Below are positions 1 through 7,590 of a DNA stretch of 19,636 bases, in pieces. Location: assembly GCA_015492195.1 (NCBI GenBank), contig WGFP01000068.1, positions 1 to 19,636 of the forward strand. The letters are read 5' to 3'. The translations under genes and the position numbers were made by a program. Source of the DNA: Acidiferrobacterales bacterium (lineage in GTDB: Bacteria; Pseudomonadota; Gammaproteobacteria; Acidiferrobacterales; Sulfurifustaceae). The notes beneath the pieces are model-generated. The model was not told where the DNA came from, did not search any database, and was given only the letters and a program-made list of their open reading frames with translations. The stretch's first letter is position 1. Every line of letters starts with the position of its first letter.

Positions 1-1
1 A

Positions 2-109
2 CACCCGGCGCTCAAGGACATGCGGCTGGTGCAGCGCGGCAACCGCCTGTCGGTGATGCCGGTCACGGCCGGGGAATGGAATACGATTCTCAAAATGGAA
101 CGGTCTTGA
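2..109 (+). CDS. EVE-domain protein, C-terminal fragment
   Basis: Only the last 35 codons lie in the window; the frame is open from base 2 to a TGA at 107-109. The peptide ends with M-x-L-V-x-R-G-N-R-L-S-V-M-P-V-T followed by E-W and a short hydrophobic tail. This is the typical C-terminal signature of bacterial EVE-domain proteins of about 150 residues, which have a PUA-like fold and are thought to bind modified bases in nucleic acid. The 5' end is off the window, so full length and operon context are unknown. The call rests on recognition of the C-terminal motif alone. Confidence 0.7.
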   Translation, partial: HPALKDMRLVQRGNRLSVMPVTAGEWNTILKMERS

Positions 110-176
110 CGAAGCCCGATCACTTCGGGTGAAAATGACACCCATTCACGCCTAAAACCACAGGAGAAATCATTTC

Positions 177-833
177 ATGAAACGTCTAGCCGCCTTTTTG
201 TTAACCACCGCCGTCATCACTTTGCTCGTTGCCGGATTTGCCAAGGAATCCGTCGCAGAAACAGCGAACCCGCGGGTGCGCATGACGACAAGCCTGGGCG
301 TGATCGAGCTTGAACTCGACGCCAAACGGGCGCCGGTGACGGTCAAGAACTTCCTGGGTTACGTAAAGAGCGGTTTTTACAACGGCACGATCTTCCACCG
401 CGTGATCCCGGGCTTCATGATCCAGGGCGGCGGCTTTATGCCCGGCATGAAACAGAAGCAAACCGGGCTTGCGATCAAGAACGAGGCCGACAACGGCCTA
501 AAAAACGTCACCGGCGCCATCGCCATGGCGCGCACCACGCACCCCCACTCCGCCTCGGCCCAGTTTTTCATCAACACCGCGGACAATCCCTCCCTGGATC
601 ATCGCGACAAATCCACCCGCGGCTGGGGCTACGCCGTGTTCGGTAAAGTCACTAAAGGCATGAAAGTAGTAAAGAAAATCGAATCCGTCACCACCGGAAG
701 GATGGGTCCATATCAAAACGTTCCTAAAATGGATGTGGTGATACAGAAAATGGAACTGATTAAGCGCGGGAAACAACGTTGGACTCAGCCGCCGCTTACG
801 GTCAGTTACGGTAAGCAACCAGAGCTAAGATGA
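177..833 (+). CDS. Exported cyclophilin-type peptidyl-prolyl cis-trans isomerase
   Basis: A 218-aa protein that catalyses cis-trans isomerisation of Xaa-Pro bonds, probably in the periplasm. Residues 1-27 look like a Sec signal peptide: K-R, a hydrophobic core, then a V-A-E cleavage region. The cyclophilin domain spans about 34-195. It contains F-H-R-V-I-P-G-F-M-I-Q-G-G (73-85), with the active-site Arg75, Phe80, Met81 and Gln83, and the core strand A-Q-F-F-I-N-T-A-D-N (128-137). The start has a good ribosome binding site, AGGAG at 162-166. About 20 residues after residue 198 are not expected in short bacterial cyclophilins, and the last codons overlap the 3' end of the convergent DUF2007 gene by 9 bp. 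It is the PpiA-like rather than the cytosolic PpiB-like form, judged by the leader. Confidence 0.93.
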   Translation: MKRLAAFLLTTAVITLLVAGFAKESVAETANPRVRMTTSLGVIELELDAKRAPVTVKNFLGYVKSGFYNGTIFHRVIPGFMIQGGGFMPGMKQKQTGLAIKNEADNGLKNVTGAIAMARTTHPHSASAQFFINTADNPSLDHRDKSTRGWGYAVFGKVTKGMKVVKKIESVTTGRMGPYQNVPKMDVVIQKMELIKRGKQRWTQPPLTVSYGKQPELR

Positions 834-1235
834 CCACTTGTGCGCGCATCTGCGGCATATAAGTTTTTCTCTGCGTATGGGGAAAATAGCAGACAAGCCG
901 AGACTGACAATCAGAAACAACAACTTGGGTAAGGAAAATCGCGCCTTAATATTATTTGAACCGCAGATGGGACATTTAGTTTCCAAAGCATCTGGTTCAG
1001 CATACTCTCCACGAGCAAGAGCCTCCAAAACTTTCTTCGCTGCCTCAAGCTGCTCGGCCGGTACTTGAACCTTGACACCGCCAAGAGCCTGCGACATCGG
1101 CCAGTTCACGGATATATGGTGCTCATTTAAGACAATAGCCTGTATTCCTTCAACTTGAAGCCGCCCCTTGGCAAGATGAGCCTCCACTGGGCTAGTGAAT
1201 GTTCCTACCGTCACTAGTGTTTGAGGTTCTTCCAT
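825..1235 (-). CDS. DUF2007 domain protein with C-terminal zinc ribbon
   Basis: A 136-aa protein. Residues 6-75 match the DUF2007 (putative signal-transducing) fold: L-V-T-V-G-T-F-T-S-P-V-E-A-H-L-A-K-G-R-L followed by I-x-A-I-V-L-N-E. The C-terminal half adds a zinc ribbon, C-P-I-C-G at about 88-92 and C-R-R-C near 127-130. A hydrophobic stretch of about 18 residues (L-P-K-L-L-F-L-I-V-S-L-G-L) lies between the two cysteine pairs and could be a membrane segment or a buried core. The ATG at 1233-1235 has only a weak upstream GAGA. The gene converges on the cyclophilin with a 9-bp overlap. Its base composition looks more AT-rich than its neighbours, and it is preceded by an AT-rich gap. The function of DUF2007 is not established. 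Confidence 0.8.
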   Translation of the reverse strand: MEEPQTLVTVGTFTSPVEAHLAKGRLQVEGIQAIVLNEHHISVNWPMSQALGGVKVQVPAEQLEAAKKVLEALARGEYAEPDALETKCPICGSNNIKARFSLPKLLFLIVSLGLSAIFPIRREKLICRRCAHKWSS

Positions 1236-1275
1236 AGCGGGTCTCTTTGATCTTAATTATTATAATTATGCGACA

Positions 1276-1300
1276 TAGTACTTTTTAAATTAAGGTACTA
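1276..1300. repeat. AT-rich inverted repeat between DUF2007 gene and ilvA
   Basis: TAGTAC(T)TT pairs with AA(G)GTACTA around a 7-nt loop: nine pairs including one G-T. It sits in the AT-rich 86-bp gap between the 3' end of ilvA and the 5' end of the DUF2007 gene. No U-run follows on the minus strand, so it is not a textbook terminator. It could be an operator for the DUF2007 gene or the end of the ilvA transcript. Confidence 0.4.
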
Positions 1301-1321
1301 CATGCAGGAACCGCCTTAGTT

Positions 1322-2833
1322 TCAGCTTAGGAACAGCTTATACGCCGGGTTGCCGGTTTCTTTGGCGTATTCGTATCCCAGGCTGTCCAGGAATTTCTGG
1401 AAGGCCTTTTTGTCCTTCGGCGGGACCTGCATGCCGACGAGGACGCGGCCGAAGTCGGCGCCGTGGTTGCGGTAGTGAAACAGGCTGATGTTCCAGGCGC
1501 CGCCCATCTTGTTCAGGAAATTCATGAGCGCCCCGGGGCGCTCCGGGAACTCGAAGCGGTACAGGATTTCATGGACGGTGTTCGGCGAGCGCCCGCCGAC
1601 CAGATGGCGGATGTGGAGCTTTGCCATTTCATTGTCGGTCATATCGAGCGTGGGATAGCCCTTGGCCCGGAGAACCTTGATAAGCTTTTTTACCTCGCGC
1701 GCATCCTGAATCTGCACGCCGACGAAGATGTGCGCATTCTTCGGGTCGGCAAAGCGGTAGTTGAACTCGGTGATTGAGTGATTACCAATGGCCGCGCAGA
1801 ATCTTTTGAAGCTGCCGGGCCGCTCCGGGATGGTCACGGCCAGAATCGCTTCGCGCCGTTCACCGACCTCGGCGCGCTCGGCCACGTGACGCAGGCGGTC
1901 GAAGTTCACGTTCGCGCCGGAGGCAATGGCGATCAGATTCGCATCGCGCAGGCGGGTGCGTTCCACGTAACGCTTAAGCCCGGCATAGGCCAGCGCGCCG
2001 GCGGGTTCCAGGATTGAGCGCCGGTCCTCGAAGATATCCTTGATCGCGGCGCAAACCTCGTCGTTGCTGACGACGATGATCTCATCCACGTATTTTTTGG
2101 TCAGGCGAAAGGTCTCCCTGCCCACCTGGCGCACCGCCACCCCGTCGGCGAAGATGCCGACATGGTCGAGTACGACGCGCTTGCCGGTCTTGAGTGAGCG
2201 GTCCATGGCGTCGGCGTCTTCCGGTTCCACGCCGATGATTTTGACCTCCGGACGCAATTGTTTGATATACACGGCGATCCCTGAAATCAGCCCGCCGCCG
2301 CCGATGGGCACAAACACGGCATGCAGGTCCTGGGCGTGCTGCTTTAGGATCTCGAAGCCGATGGTGCCCTGACCGGCGATCACCTCCGGATCATCATAGG
2401 GATGCACGAAGGTCAGCCGCCGCTTCCGCGCCAGTTTGCGCGCGTGGTCGTAGGCGGCGTCGTAATTGTCCCCGAACAGCACCACCTTTCCGCCCCGGTT
2501 GCGCACGGCGTCAATCTTGATTTGCGGCGTGGTGCGCGGCATGACGATCACCGCCTTCGCGTTCAGCCGGGCGGCGGCGAGCGCCACGCCCTGGGCGTGG
2601 TTGCCGGCGGAGGCCGCCACCACGCCTTTCTTCAGCTCGGCCCGCGGCAGGCCCGCCATCTTGTTGTAGGCGCCGCGCACCTTGAAGGAGAAGACGGGCT
2701 GCTCGTCCTCGCGCTTGAGCCACACGTGGTTGCGAAGGCGCTGCGACAGGATCGCCGCGTATTCCAGCGGCGTCTCGCGCGCGATTTCATACACACGGGC
2801 GCCCAGGATTTTCTTTAAGTATTTTTCCGGCAT
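1322..2833 (-). CDS. ilvA: Threonine ammonia-lyase, biosynthetic (threonine deaminase)
   Basis: A 503-aa PLP enzyme converting L-threonine to 2-oxobutanoate and ammonia, the committed step of isoleucine synthesis in the cytosol. The fold-type II catalytic domain covers about 1-320. The PLP lysine is K51 in F-S-F-K-V-R-G-A-Y-N-K-M, the substrate loop is S-A-G-N-H-A-Q-G (75-82), and the phosphate-binding loop is G-G-G-G-L (178-182). Two ACT-like regulatory domains follow, about 325-415 and 425-500, marked by P-E-R-P-G-S-F and P-E-R-P-G-A-L. This makes it the long, isoleucine-feedback-regulated form (E. coli IlvA is about 514 aa), not the short catabolic TdcB type. The ATG at 2831-2833 lies behind an AGGG-like site. 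It is divergent from rpiA, and no leader peptide or attenuator is visible in the 80-bp gap. Confidence 0.97.
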   Translation of the reverse strand: MPEKYLKKILGARVYEIARETPLEYAAILSQRLRNHVWLKREDEQPVFSFKVRGAYNKMAGLPRAELKKGVVAASAGNHAQGVALAAARLNAKAVIVMPRTTPQIKIDAVRNRGGKVVLFGDNYDAAYDHARKLARKRRLTFVHPYDDPEVIAGQGTIGFEILKQHAQDLHAVFVPIGGGGLISGIAVYIKQLRPEVKIIGVEPEDADAMDRSLKTGKRVVLDHVGIFADGVAVRQVGRETFRLTKKYVDEIIVVSNDEVCAAIKDIFEDRRSILEPAGALAYAGLKRYVERTRLRDANLIAIASGANVNFDRLRHVAERAEVGERREAILAVTIPERPGSFKRFCAAIGNHSITEFNYRFADPKNAHIFVGVQIQDAREVKKLIKVLRAKGYPTLDMTDNEMAKLHIRHLVGGRSPNTVHEILYRFEFPERPGALMNFLNKMGGAWNISLFHYRNHGADFGRVLVGMQVPPKDKKAFQKFLDSLGYEYAKETGNPAYKLFLS

Positions 2834-2913
2834 GGGGATACCCTGAATGGGCGTTCTTTATTATTGCATAAATAATCGGTATTCTGGCGCCCTTTCAGCC
2901 CAAACCTTGGCCT

Positions 2914-3570
2914 ATGAGCTCAGACGAAAAGAAAAAAGCCGCGGCGCTGGCGGCGCTTGAATACGTGGAATCGGGCACGGTGATCGGGGTGGGCACCGGC
3001 TCGACCGCCAATCACTTCATCGACGCGTTGGCCAAGACCAAAGGCAAGCTGGACGGGGCCGTGGCGAGTTCCGATGTCACCGCCGAGCGGCTCAAGAAAG
3101 CCGGCATCCCGGTGCTCGATCTCAACACCACCGGCGATCTGCCGCTCTACGTGGACGGGGCCGACGAGGCCACCAAGCACCTACACCTTATTAAAGGCGG
3201 GGGCGGCGCGCTCACGCGCGAAAAAATCGTGGCGGCGGCAAGCGAAAAATTCGTCTGTATCGCCGATGATTCCAAGCTGGTGGACGTGCTCGGCGCCTTT
3301 CCCCTCCCCATCGAGGTCATCCCCATGGCGCGCAGCCTGGTGGCGCGCGCGCTCGTGAAACTCGGCGGCGAGCCGGTGTTGCGCGAGGGCTTCACCACCG
3401 ACAACGGCAATATCATTCTCGACGTACACAACTTAAAGATCCTGAACCCGGTGGAGCTGGAGGAAAAACTCGATCACCTCGCCGGGGTGGTCACCAACGG
3501 CCTGTTCGCCCGTCGTCCGGCGGACGTGCTGATCCTGGGGGCGGACGACGGGGTCAAGACGCTGACCTGA
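2914..3570 (+). CDS. rpiA: Ribose-5-phosphate isomerase A
   Basis: A 218-aa enzyme interconverting ribose 5-phosphate and ribulose 5-phosphate in the non-oxidative pentose phosphate pathway. Length and motifs match the family throughout: G-V-G-T-G-S-T-A (25-32), S-S-D-V-T-A-E-R-L (52-60), V-D-G-A-D-E (80-85) and K-G-G-G-G-A-L-T-R-E-K (94-104). The catalytic positions Asp81, Asp84, Lys94 and Glu103 carry the same numbers as in the E. coli enzyme, which supports the chosen ATG at 2914. No clear Shine-Dalgarno site precedes it. The gene is divergent from ilvA, so the 80 bp between them must hold both promoters; I cannot assign either with confidence. Confidence 0.97.
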   Translation: MSSDEKKKAAALAALEYVESGTVIGVGTGSTANHFIDALAKTKGKLDGAVASSDVTAERLKKAGIPVLDLNTTGDLPLYVDGADEATKHLHLIKGGGGALTREKIVAAASEKFVCIADDSKLVDVLGAFPLPIEVIPMARSLVARALVKLGGEPVLREGFTTDNGNIILDVHNLKILNPVELEEKLDHLAGVVTNGLFARRPADVLILGADDGVKTLT

Positions 3571-3634
3571 CGACTCATGCAATGCACATCTTAATTACAG
3601 TCACGGAATAAAAAGACAACAAAGCATATGACGG

Positions 3635-4117
3635 CTATTTTTTGGCCTTCGCGGCCTTTACCGCCGGTTTTCCCGTGGGTGCGGTGGAACGAATCCGTTC
3701 GATAAGTCCGCGGACGTAGTCAATCCTTCCGTTCATTACCTGTACCGCCGCCTTGGCTGCGTCCGATCCGGTCTCGTCAGGTCGTAACTGACGGTAAGCC
3801 ATTTCAATTATATCTTCATCAAAGATTATAAAGCGGCTTGCCTCGGGCCCGGCAATACCGGAGACGCGCTTGATGTGTTCCTTGGCGCTTAGGTTGATTT
3901 CGTGCAGCTGCTTCACGCGCTCCGGGCCCATCCATGATATCAGCGTCCACCTATCCCCCGGATCACCCGGCGCGTCCAGGTAACCCTGCCAAACCTGAAT
4001 CGCATTCCGACAGTCCTTAATGACCTCCTCAAGCAGGGATATGATTTCATCGCGTTCTTTCTTGCGGTCGGCGGGCCATTTCGTTACTAACCCGACGGCC
4101 TTATCCAAGCTATACAT
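3635..4117 (-). CDS. Hypothetical protein, 160 aa, basic C-terminal tail
   Basis: I do not recognise this protein. It has no signal peptide or membrane segment and looks mostly helical and highly charged. It opens with M-Y-S-L-D-K-A-V-G-L-V-T-K-W, has a tryptophan-rich middle (W-Q-G-Y, R-W-T-L-I-S-W-M-G), and ends in an Ala/Lys tail (K-P-A-V-K-A-A-K-A-K-K) that could bind nucleic acid or simply be disordered. Translation is well supported by a strong ribosome binding site, GGGAGGT, about 5 nt before the ATG at 4115-4117. It has its own gaps on both sides: 64 bp to the end of rpiA (convergent) and 85 bp from the EamA gene upstream on the same strand. Confidence 0.7.
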   Translation of the reverse strand: MYSLDKAVGLVTKWPADRKKERDEIISLLEEVIKDCRNAIQVWQGYLDAPGDPGDRWTLISWMGPERVKQLHEINLSAKEHIKRVSGIAGPEASRFIIFDEDIIEMAYRQLRPDETGSDAAKAAVQVMNGRIDYVRGLIERIRSTAPTGKPAVKAAKAKK

Positions 4118-4202
4118 GCTTACCTCCCGTTACATAACTGAAATGTTAAATGACACAGGACGGGACTGTCCGGCTCGATCAGCCCGTGAGAATTCCGGAA
4201 TG

Positions 4203-5135
4203 CTACTTTAGTTTTACCGTTGTCTTCAATTTTTCCAGATCGGGCAATTCAGCGGCCGGGGCCAACCGTGGTCCCCCGCGGCGGATGGCCAGAATACCGG
4301 CGATACAGACCAGCACGGCGCCCACAAATGACAGAACATCAAGCACCTCATTCCACAGCGTCCAGCCGGCGATGGCCGCAAACACCACCGTGGCGTAGGT
4401 AAAAGGCCCAACCTGGGCGGCCGGGGCATGAGCATACGCCCGCGTCAACAATAATTGAGCGAGGCTTGCCAGCACGCCCACGGCGATCAACAACACCCAC
4501 AACGCCGGATCAGGGGTCCGCCAGGCCCACAGCAGCGGCACCGCCGAGACCACGGTGCTGGTGGCGGTAAAATAAAAAACAATGCGAATCGCGGGTTCGC
4601 TGCGGATCAGGCGCCGGATGCCGACCATCGCCACCGCCGCGAAAATTCCGGAAGCCAGACCGACAAGCGATACCGGCGTAAACAGTGCCATGCCGGGCTT
4701 TAAGATAAACAATATCCCCAGGAAACCGATGCCGATGGCCCACCATAATTTATGGGGCACGCCCTCACCCAACCACAGCAGTGCGATAAAGGGCACGAAC
4801 AAGGGGGTGGAAAAATTGAGCAGCGTCGCCTCCGCAAGCGGAATATGCGCGATGGCATAAAAGAAACTGTACATTGCCGCCAGACCGAACAGGCTGCGTA
4901 TAAGGTGCAAGCCCAAGCGTCGGGTTTTAACGACGCCCCAACCCCGATGCCACAGCCACGGCAAAAGAACGAGCATGCCTATGACGCTGCGAAAGAACAC
5001 AACCATTTCGTTCGGCAGCGACGTCGAGACGATCTTTATGATGGTGGCCATGGAGGCGAACAGCAATCCGGAGGCAACCATAAAGAGCGCTCCGTATTTC
5101 AGATTTTCGCTATGCACCATTGTTATCCGCGCCAT
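4203..5135 (-). CDS. EamA/DMT family transporter, 10 TM
   Basis: A 310-aa inner-membrane protein with the two-repeat EamA architecture of the drug/metabolite transporter superfamily. The first repeat covers about 12-147 and the second about 157-290, each with five hydrophobic helices. Family-like features are F-F-R-S-V-I-G near residue 47, E-A-T-L-L-N-F-S-T-P-L-F in repeat 1, and P-F-T-Y-A-T-V-V-F-A in repeat 2. The substrate cannot be inferred; amino acids, nucleosides and other metabolites are known for relatives. The ATG at 5133-5135 overlaps the TGA of the upstream DUF523-DUF1722 gene by one base (TGATG), which argues for translational coupling and supports this start over the next Met five codons on. 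Confidence 0.9.
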   Translation of the reverse strand: MARITMVHSENLKYGALFMVASGLLFASMATIIKIVSTSLPNEMVVFFRSVIGMLVLLPWLWHRGWGVVKTRRLGLHLIRSLFGLAAMYSFFYAIAHIPLAEATLLNFSTPLFVPFIALLWLGEGVPHKLWWAIGIGFLGILFILKPGMALFTPVSLVGLASGIFAAVAMVGIRRLIRSEPAIRIVFYFTATSTVVSAVPLLWAWRTPDPALWVLLIAVGVLASLAQLLLTRAYAHAPAAQVGPFTYATVVFAAIAGWTLWNEVLDVLSFVGAVLVCIAGILAIRRGGPRLAPAAELPDLEKLKTTVKLK

Positions 5136-6133
5136 CAGATATAATGACGCAGCTTCAGTTCCGGCGGATACGGATTGAGATAAACCTGGCGCGTAATATA
5201 AGGATCGCGATAATGCTGCAACTTGCGGTTCAGAATGGCCACCGGCTTTGCCAGCGGCGCGCGTCCCAGACGATAGGCATTGATTATTTTAAGGACCTGC
5301 CTTTTCTCGACCGGGGAAAGGTATTGATTCAGATGACCCATGAAGTGCATCAATACCTTTGTATGGCGGGGCCGTGTGGCACGGCGTTTCAGTGTCGCCA
5401 TAAGCAGCCGGATATAGGCATCTGCCGTGGTTTTCAAACCGCGTTCATCAACGCCGGTGACGAAGCGCAGGGACGCGCGAGTGTCGCGGAAGGCAGGATG
5501 CCGGGAGCGACCGAGGCGTTCCAGCGCACGGAGATGCTCGATGCCGTGCGCCATAATCAAGGTCTCGTGGTCAACGTGAAAAGCGGCGAGTTTCGCGGGA
5601 GTCAGACCGGAAGCCGTCAGTCTCTGCCAGCGGTGATACACCCACACGCGTTCGATGAAGTTTTCACGCAGCACCGGATCACCCAGTCGGTCTTCTTCTT
5701 CCACCGGCAACAGCGGGTTCTCCGCCATGAACGCCCGTGCATACACACCGCTTCCGCGCCTGCTGCGCCTGTTGTTCGCCCCATATACCTTGACTCGCGC
5801 CACCCCGCAGCTTGGCGAACCGCTTTTGAAGATGTAACCGCTGATATCTCCGAGCTCGCGCGCCGTGCGTCTGCCGTATCGCGTCAGTTTTCCCGTCACG
5901 TCCAACCCTGGGTCGTCCACGACGGCGGCCCGCGGCTTATCGGGATTTCCGATAAGCCGGATGGGCGGACGCGGCACGCCCAGGCCGATCGCCACCTCCG
6001 GGCATACCGGAACAAACTTGAAGAACCTGCCAAGGGTTTTGACGATGTAGCCGTCGTGCTTGTGATTGCCGTCGTAACGCACCTTCTCCCCCAGCAGGCA
6101 GCGGCTAATTCCAAGTCGGATTTTTCGGCTCAT
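5135..6133 (-). CDS. DUF523-DUF1722 protein (TudS-like N-terminus, YbgA-like C-terminus)
   Basis: A 332-aa two-domain protein. Residues 1-150 are DUF523: G-I-S-R-C-L-L-G with Cys12, V-R-Y-D-G, P-V-C-P-E with Cys44, and G-S-P-S-C-G with Cys109. In characterised DUF523 proteins (TudS, thiouracil desulfidase), three conserved cysteines hold a [4Fe-4S] cluster; the same spacing here suggests a cluster, but the substrate is inferred only. Residues about 190-330 are DUF1722 (YbgA), including K-V-L-M-H-F-M-G-H-L and a conserved Y-x-N-P-Y-P-x-E-L tail. I chose the ATG at 6131-6133 because DUF523 proteins normally begin a few residues before G-I-S-x-C; an in-frame GTG at 6160 would add nine residues. 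Neither start has a clear Shine-Dalgarno site. It is coupled to the EamA gene downstream. Confidence 0.88.
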   Translation of the reverse strand: MSRKIRLGISRCLLGEKVRYDGNHKHDGYIVKTLGRFFKFVPVCPEVAIGLGVPRPPIRLIGNPDKPRAAVVDDPGLDVTGKLTRYGRRTARELGDISGYIFKSGSPSCGVARVKVYGANNRRSRRGSGVYARAFMAENPLLPVEEEDRLGDPVLRENFIERVWVYHRWQRLTASGLTPAKLAAFHVDHETLIMAHGIEHLRALERLGRSRHPAFRDTRASLRFVTGVDERGLKTTADAYIRLLMATLKRRATRPRHTKVLMHFMGHLNQYLSPVEKRQVLKIINAYRLGRAPLAKPVAILNRKLQHYRDPYITRQVYLNPYPPELKLRHYI

Positions 6134-6216
6134 TGCAGGACCCGATTGGTAACGTCGCACCCAACTCAGGCGGGCGGCAATTATGGGCGCAACGCGATGT
6201 CCGTTAAGCGGCTATG

Positions 6217-6633
6217 CTATCTGCCGGCGGTGCCGAATCTTGGAAGATTACCGTCCAAGCGCCAGTCCTTGATCGCGTCGTTATAAACCCACGTCTGCTT
6301 ATCAATATATTTTCTCTGCCTGGGCGAATACTCATTGTAATATTCAAATTCAACGATGACGTACGCCTTCATCCCATCACCGGAAAATGACACGTGCTTG
6401 CGTTCGTAAGAGGTGACGCGGATGTTTTTCAGGTTTTTTGTATCAACCAGACCACTGCTTTTTTTGGTCCTGAATTCGGCCGCTGTCTGGTAATCCCCCC
6501 ACCGTATTAACGCGTTATAGGCGGTTACCGTTCTATCGAATTTATCCATGCGGTTTGCCATGGTGCTGCAACCGGATACGGTTCCATACAATAACAAAAC
6601 CACCATTAGTACTTTTATGTGCTGGCCACTCAT
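6217..6633 (-). CDS. Predicted lipoprotein, function unknown
   Basis: A 138-aa protein starting at the ATG at 6631-6633. The leader is a hydrophobic V-L-M-V-V-L-L-L-Y-G-T followed by the lipobox V-S-G-C, with Cys22 as the lipidation site and Ser at +2, which favours outer-membrane sorting. The mature part contains R-W-G-D-Y-Q-T-A-A-E-F and several predicted strands ending in W-V-Y-N-D-x-x-K-D-W-R-L-D-G, a pattern that could be a small NTF2- or cystatin-like fold; this is a guess. A TTG 13 codons upstream extends the frame but would bury the lipobox, so I reject it. GGAG lies about 11 nt before the ATG. I do not recognise the family. Confidence 0.75.
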   Translation of the reverse strand: MSGQHIKVLMVVLLLYGTVSGCSTMANRMDKFDRTVTAYNALIRWGDYQTAAEFRTKKSSGLVDTKNLKNIRVTSYERKHVSFSGDGMKAYVIVEFEYYNEYSPRQRKYIDKQTWVYNDAIKDWRLDGNLPRFGTAGR

Positions 6634-6729
6634 TGTCGACTGGTCTCCATCGTCATCAAAGGATCGAGGCAATTTTCCCCCGGCTCTCGCCGTTCATCCC
6701 ACACAACAATGGTACACAAAAAATGACGT

Positions 6730-6939
6730 TTAATCCCTGCCCCGAGCGCGGCCAAAATAGAACCCGACGATCAGGCCGATGATCCCCGAATAAAGTGAAG
6801 CAAAGGTCTTAAGATGCTCCGTGTAACCTTCCGGGGGATAACCGCCGATCACCGGCGCAAGGGCGACAATGCCCGTTACCAGAATGAAGGCGGCAATCAC
6901 CAGGATGCTGATAATGGCTTGCAGTTTGCTGACTTCCAT
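6730..6939 (-). CDS. Small membrane protein, 69 aa, two TM segments
   Basis: Two hydrophobic helices are evident: about 8-32 (I-I-S-I-L-V-I-A-A-F-I-L-V) and 47-63 (S-L-Y-S-G-I-I-G-L-I-V-G-F-Y-F-G), joined by a short polar loop containing G-G-Y-P-P-E-G-Y. The tail is basic, R-A-R-G-R-D. Translation is strongly supported by GAGGTGATC ending one base before the ATG at 6937-6939. The upstream lipoprotein stops 3 nt earlier, so the two are probably co-translated. The size and two-helix layout resemble holin-like or stress-related small membrane proteins, but I cannot name a family and no lysis gene is nearby. Confidence 0.75.
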   Translation of the reverse strand: MEVSKLQAIISILVIAAFILVTGIVALAPVIGGYPPEGYTEHLKTFASLYSGIIGLIVGFYFGRARGRD

Positions 6940-6942
6940 TGA

Positions 6943-7446
6943 TCACCTCGCTATCTTGGAATCAATTGTCCCCAATATTTCTGGGACCCGACTATGAAGC
7001 GGCGCGGAACGTTTGGGCTGCCACGCGTAGTTGGGGTTGGGTCGGTGATCGACCTCGGCGCGGACAAATAACAGACTCTTATATGGCTGGTACCATATCG
7101 GTTGCCGGATTTCGATCACGTAGCGGACGCGTTCCTGCCATCTTTTCTTCCACCACAATAAACCGCGCATCCCACCTGCATATTGTTCATACCCGGTTAC
7201 GATCCGACCGTCGCGTATAGCCTGTATCTCAAGGTTGAGCGGCGGCTGCGGCAGGATTGCTGCAATCTTTTTCTGGAGTAGCGTCGGTGGAATTGTGTAG
7301 GTCCGGTTCGGCGGCGGTTGCGGGTCGGGCTTGCCGGTGGCGCAGGACGCCAGCAACCCGATGACCAGACCGAGTGCCAACAATGGTTTGCCGGTGGGTC
7401 GCGTGTAACCGTCGACAAAACCTCTGTGATTTCTCCTGACGTCCAT
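6943..7446 (-). CDS. Predicted lipoprotein, function unknown
   Basis: A 167-aa protein whose hydrophobic segment L-L-A-L-G-L-V-I-G-L leads to a lipobox L-A-S-C with Cys35 and Ala at +2. A proline-rich linker (D-P-Q-P-P-P-N) follows. The rest is strand-rich and aromatic: G-L-L-W-W-K-K-R-W, R-Q-P-I-W-Y-Q-P-Y-K-S-L-L-F-V. The n-region of about 20 residues is long, so the real start may lie further in, but no better in-frame start with a ribosome binding site is visible. A TATAAT on the minus strand at 7458-7463, close to the ATG, would give a very short leader if used. It forms a unit with the 69-aa membrane protein 3 nt downstream. Family not recognised. Confidence 0.7.
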   Translation of the reverse strand: MDVRRNHRGFVDGYTRPTGKPLLALGLVIGLLASCATGKPDPQPPPNRTYTIPPTLLQKKIAAILPQPPLNLEIQAIRDGRIVTGYEQYAGGMRGLLWWKKRWQERVRYVIEIRQPIWYQPYKSLLFVRAEVDHRPNPNYAWQPKRSAPLHSRVPEILGTIDSKIAR

Positions 7447-7457
7447 GTCTGCCCGTC

Positions 7458-7463
7458 ATTATA
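7458..7463 (-). promoter_or_regulatory. Possible -10 box (TATAAT) for the lipoprotein unit
   Basis: A perfect TATAAT on the minus strand, 11 nt before the ATG of the lipoprotein gene. No good -35 is found at normal spacing (GCAAGC at 17 bp), and the resulting leader would be only a few bases, so this is a weak candidate. Confidence 0.25.
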
Positions 7464-7590
7464 AACGGCGACGCGCACCGGCTTGCGCCGGCCATGACAG
7501 GCGGTTCATACACCTCGACGAACCGGCTAATTAAGGATAACAATTGCCGTTCGTACCCATCGCCGCCTGATTTCACAAAGCCGGATGCGA

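Noticed and set aside
1276..1300. Rho-independent terminator of ilvA
   Set aside because: The stem is AT-rich and no U-run follows it on the minus strand.
5120..6286. Long plus-strand frame (388 codons) opposite the DUF523-DUF1722 gene
   Set aside because: Its product has no recognisable features, while the minus strand encodes a clear two-domain protein.
7533..7545. GGATAACAATT, identical to the core of the E. coli lac operator
   Set aside because: Only 11 bases match, the operator symmetry is missing and no lac-type gene is nearby.
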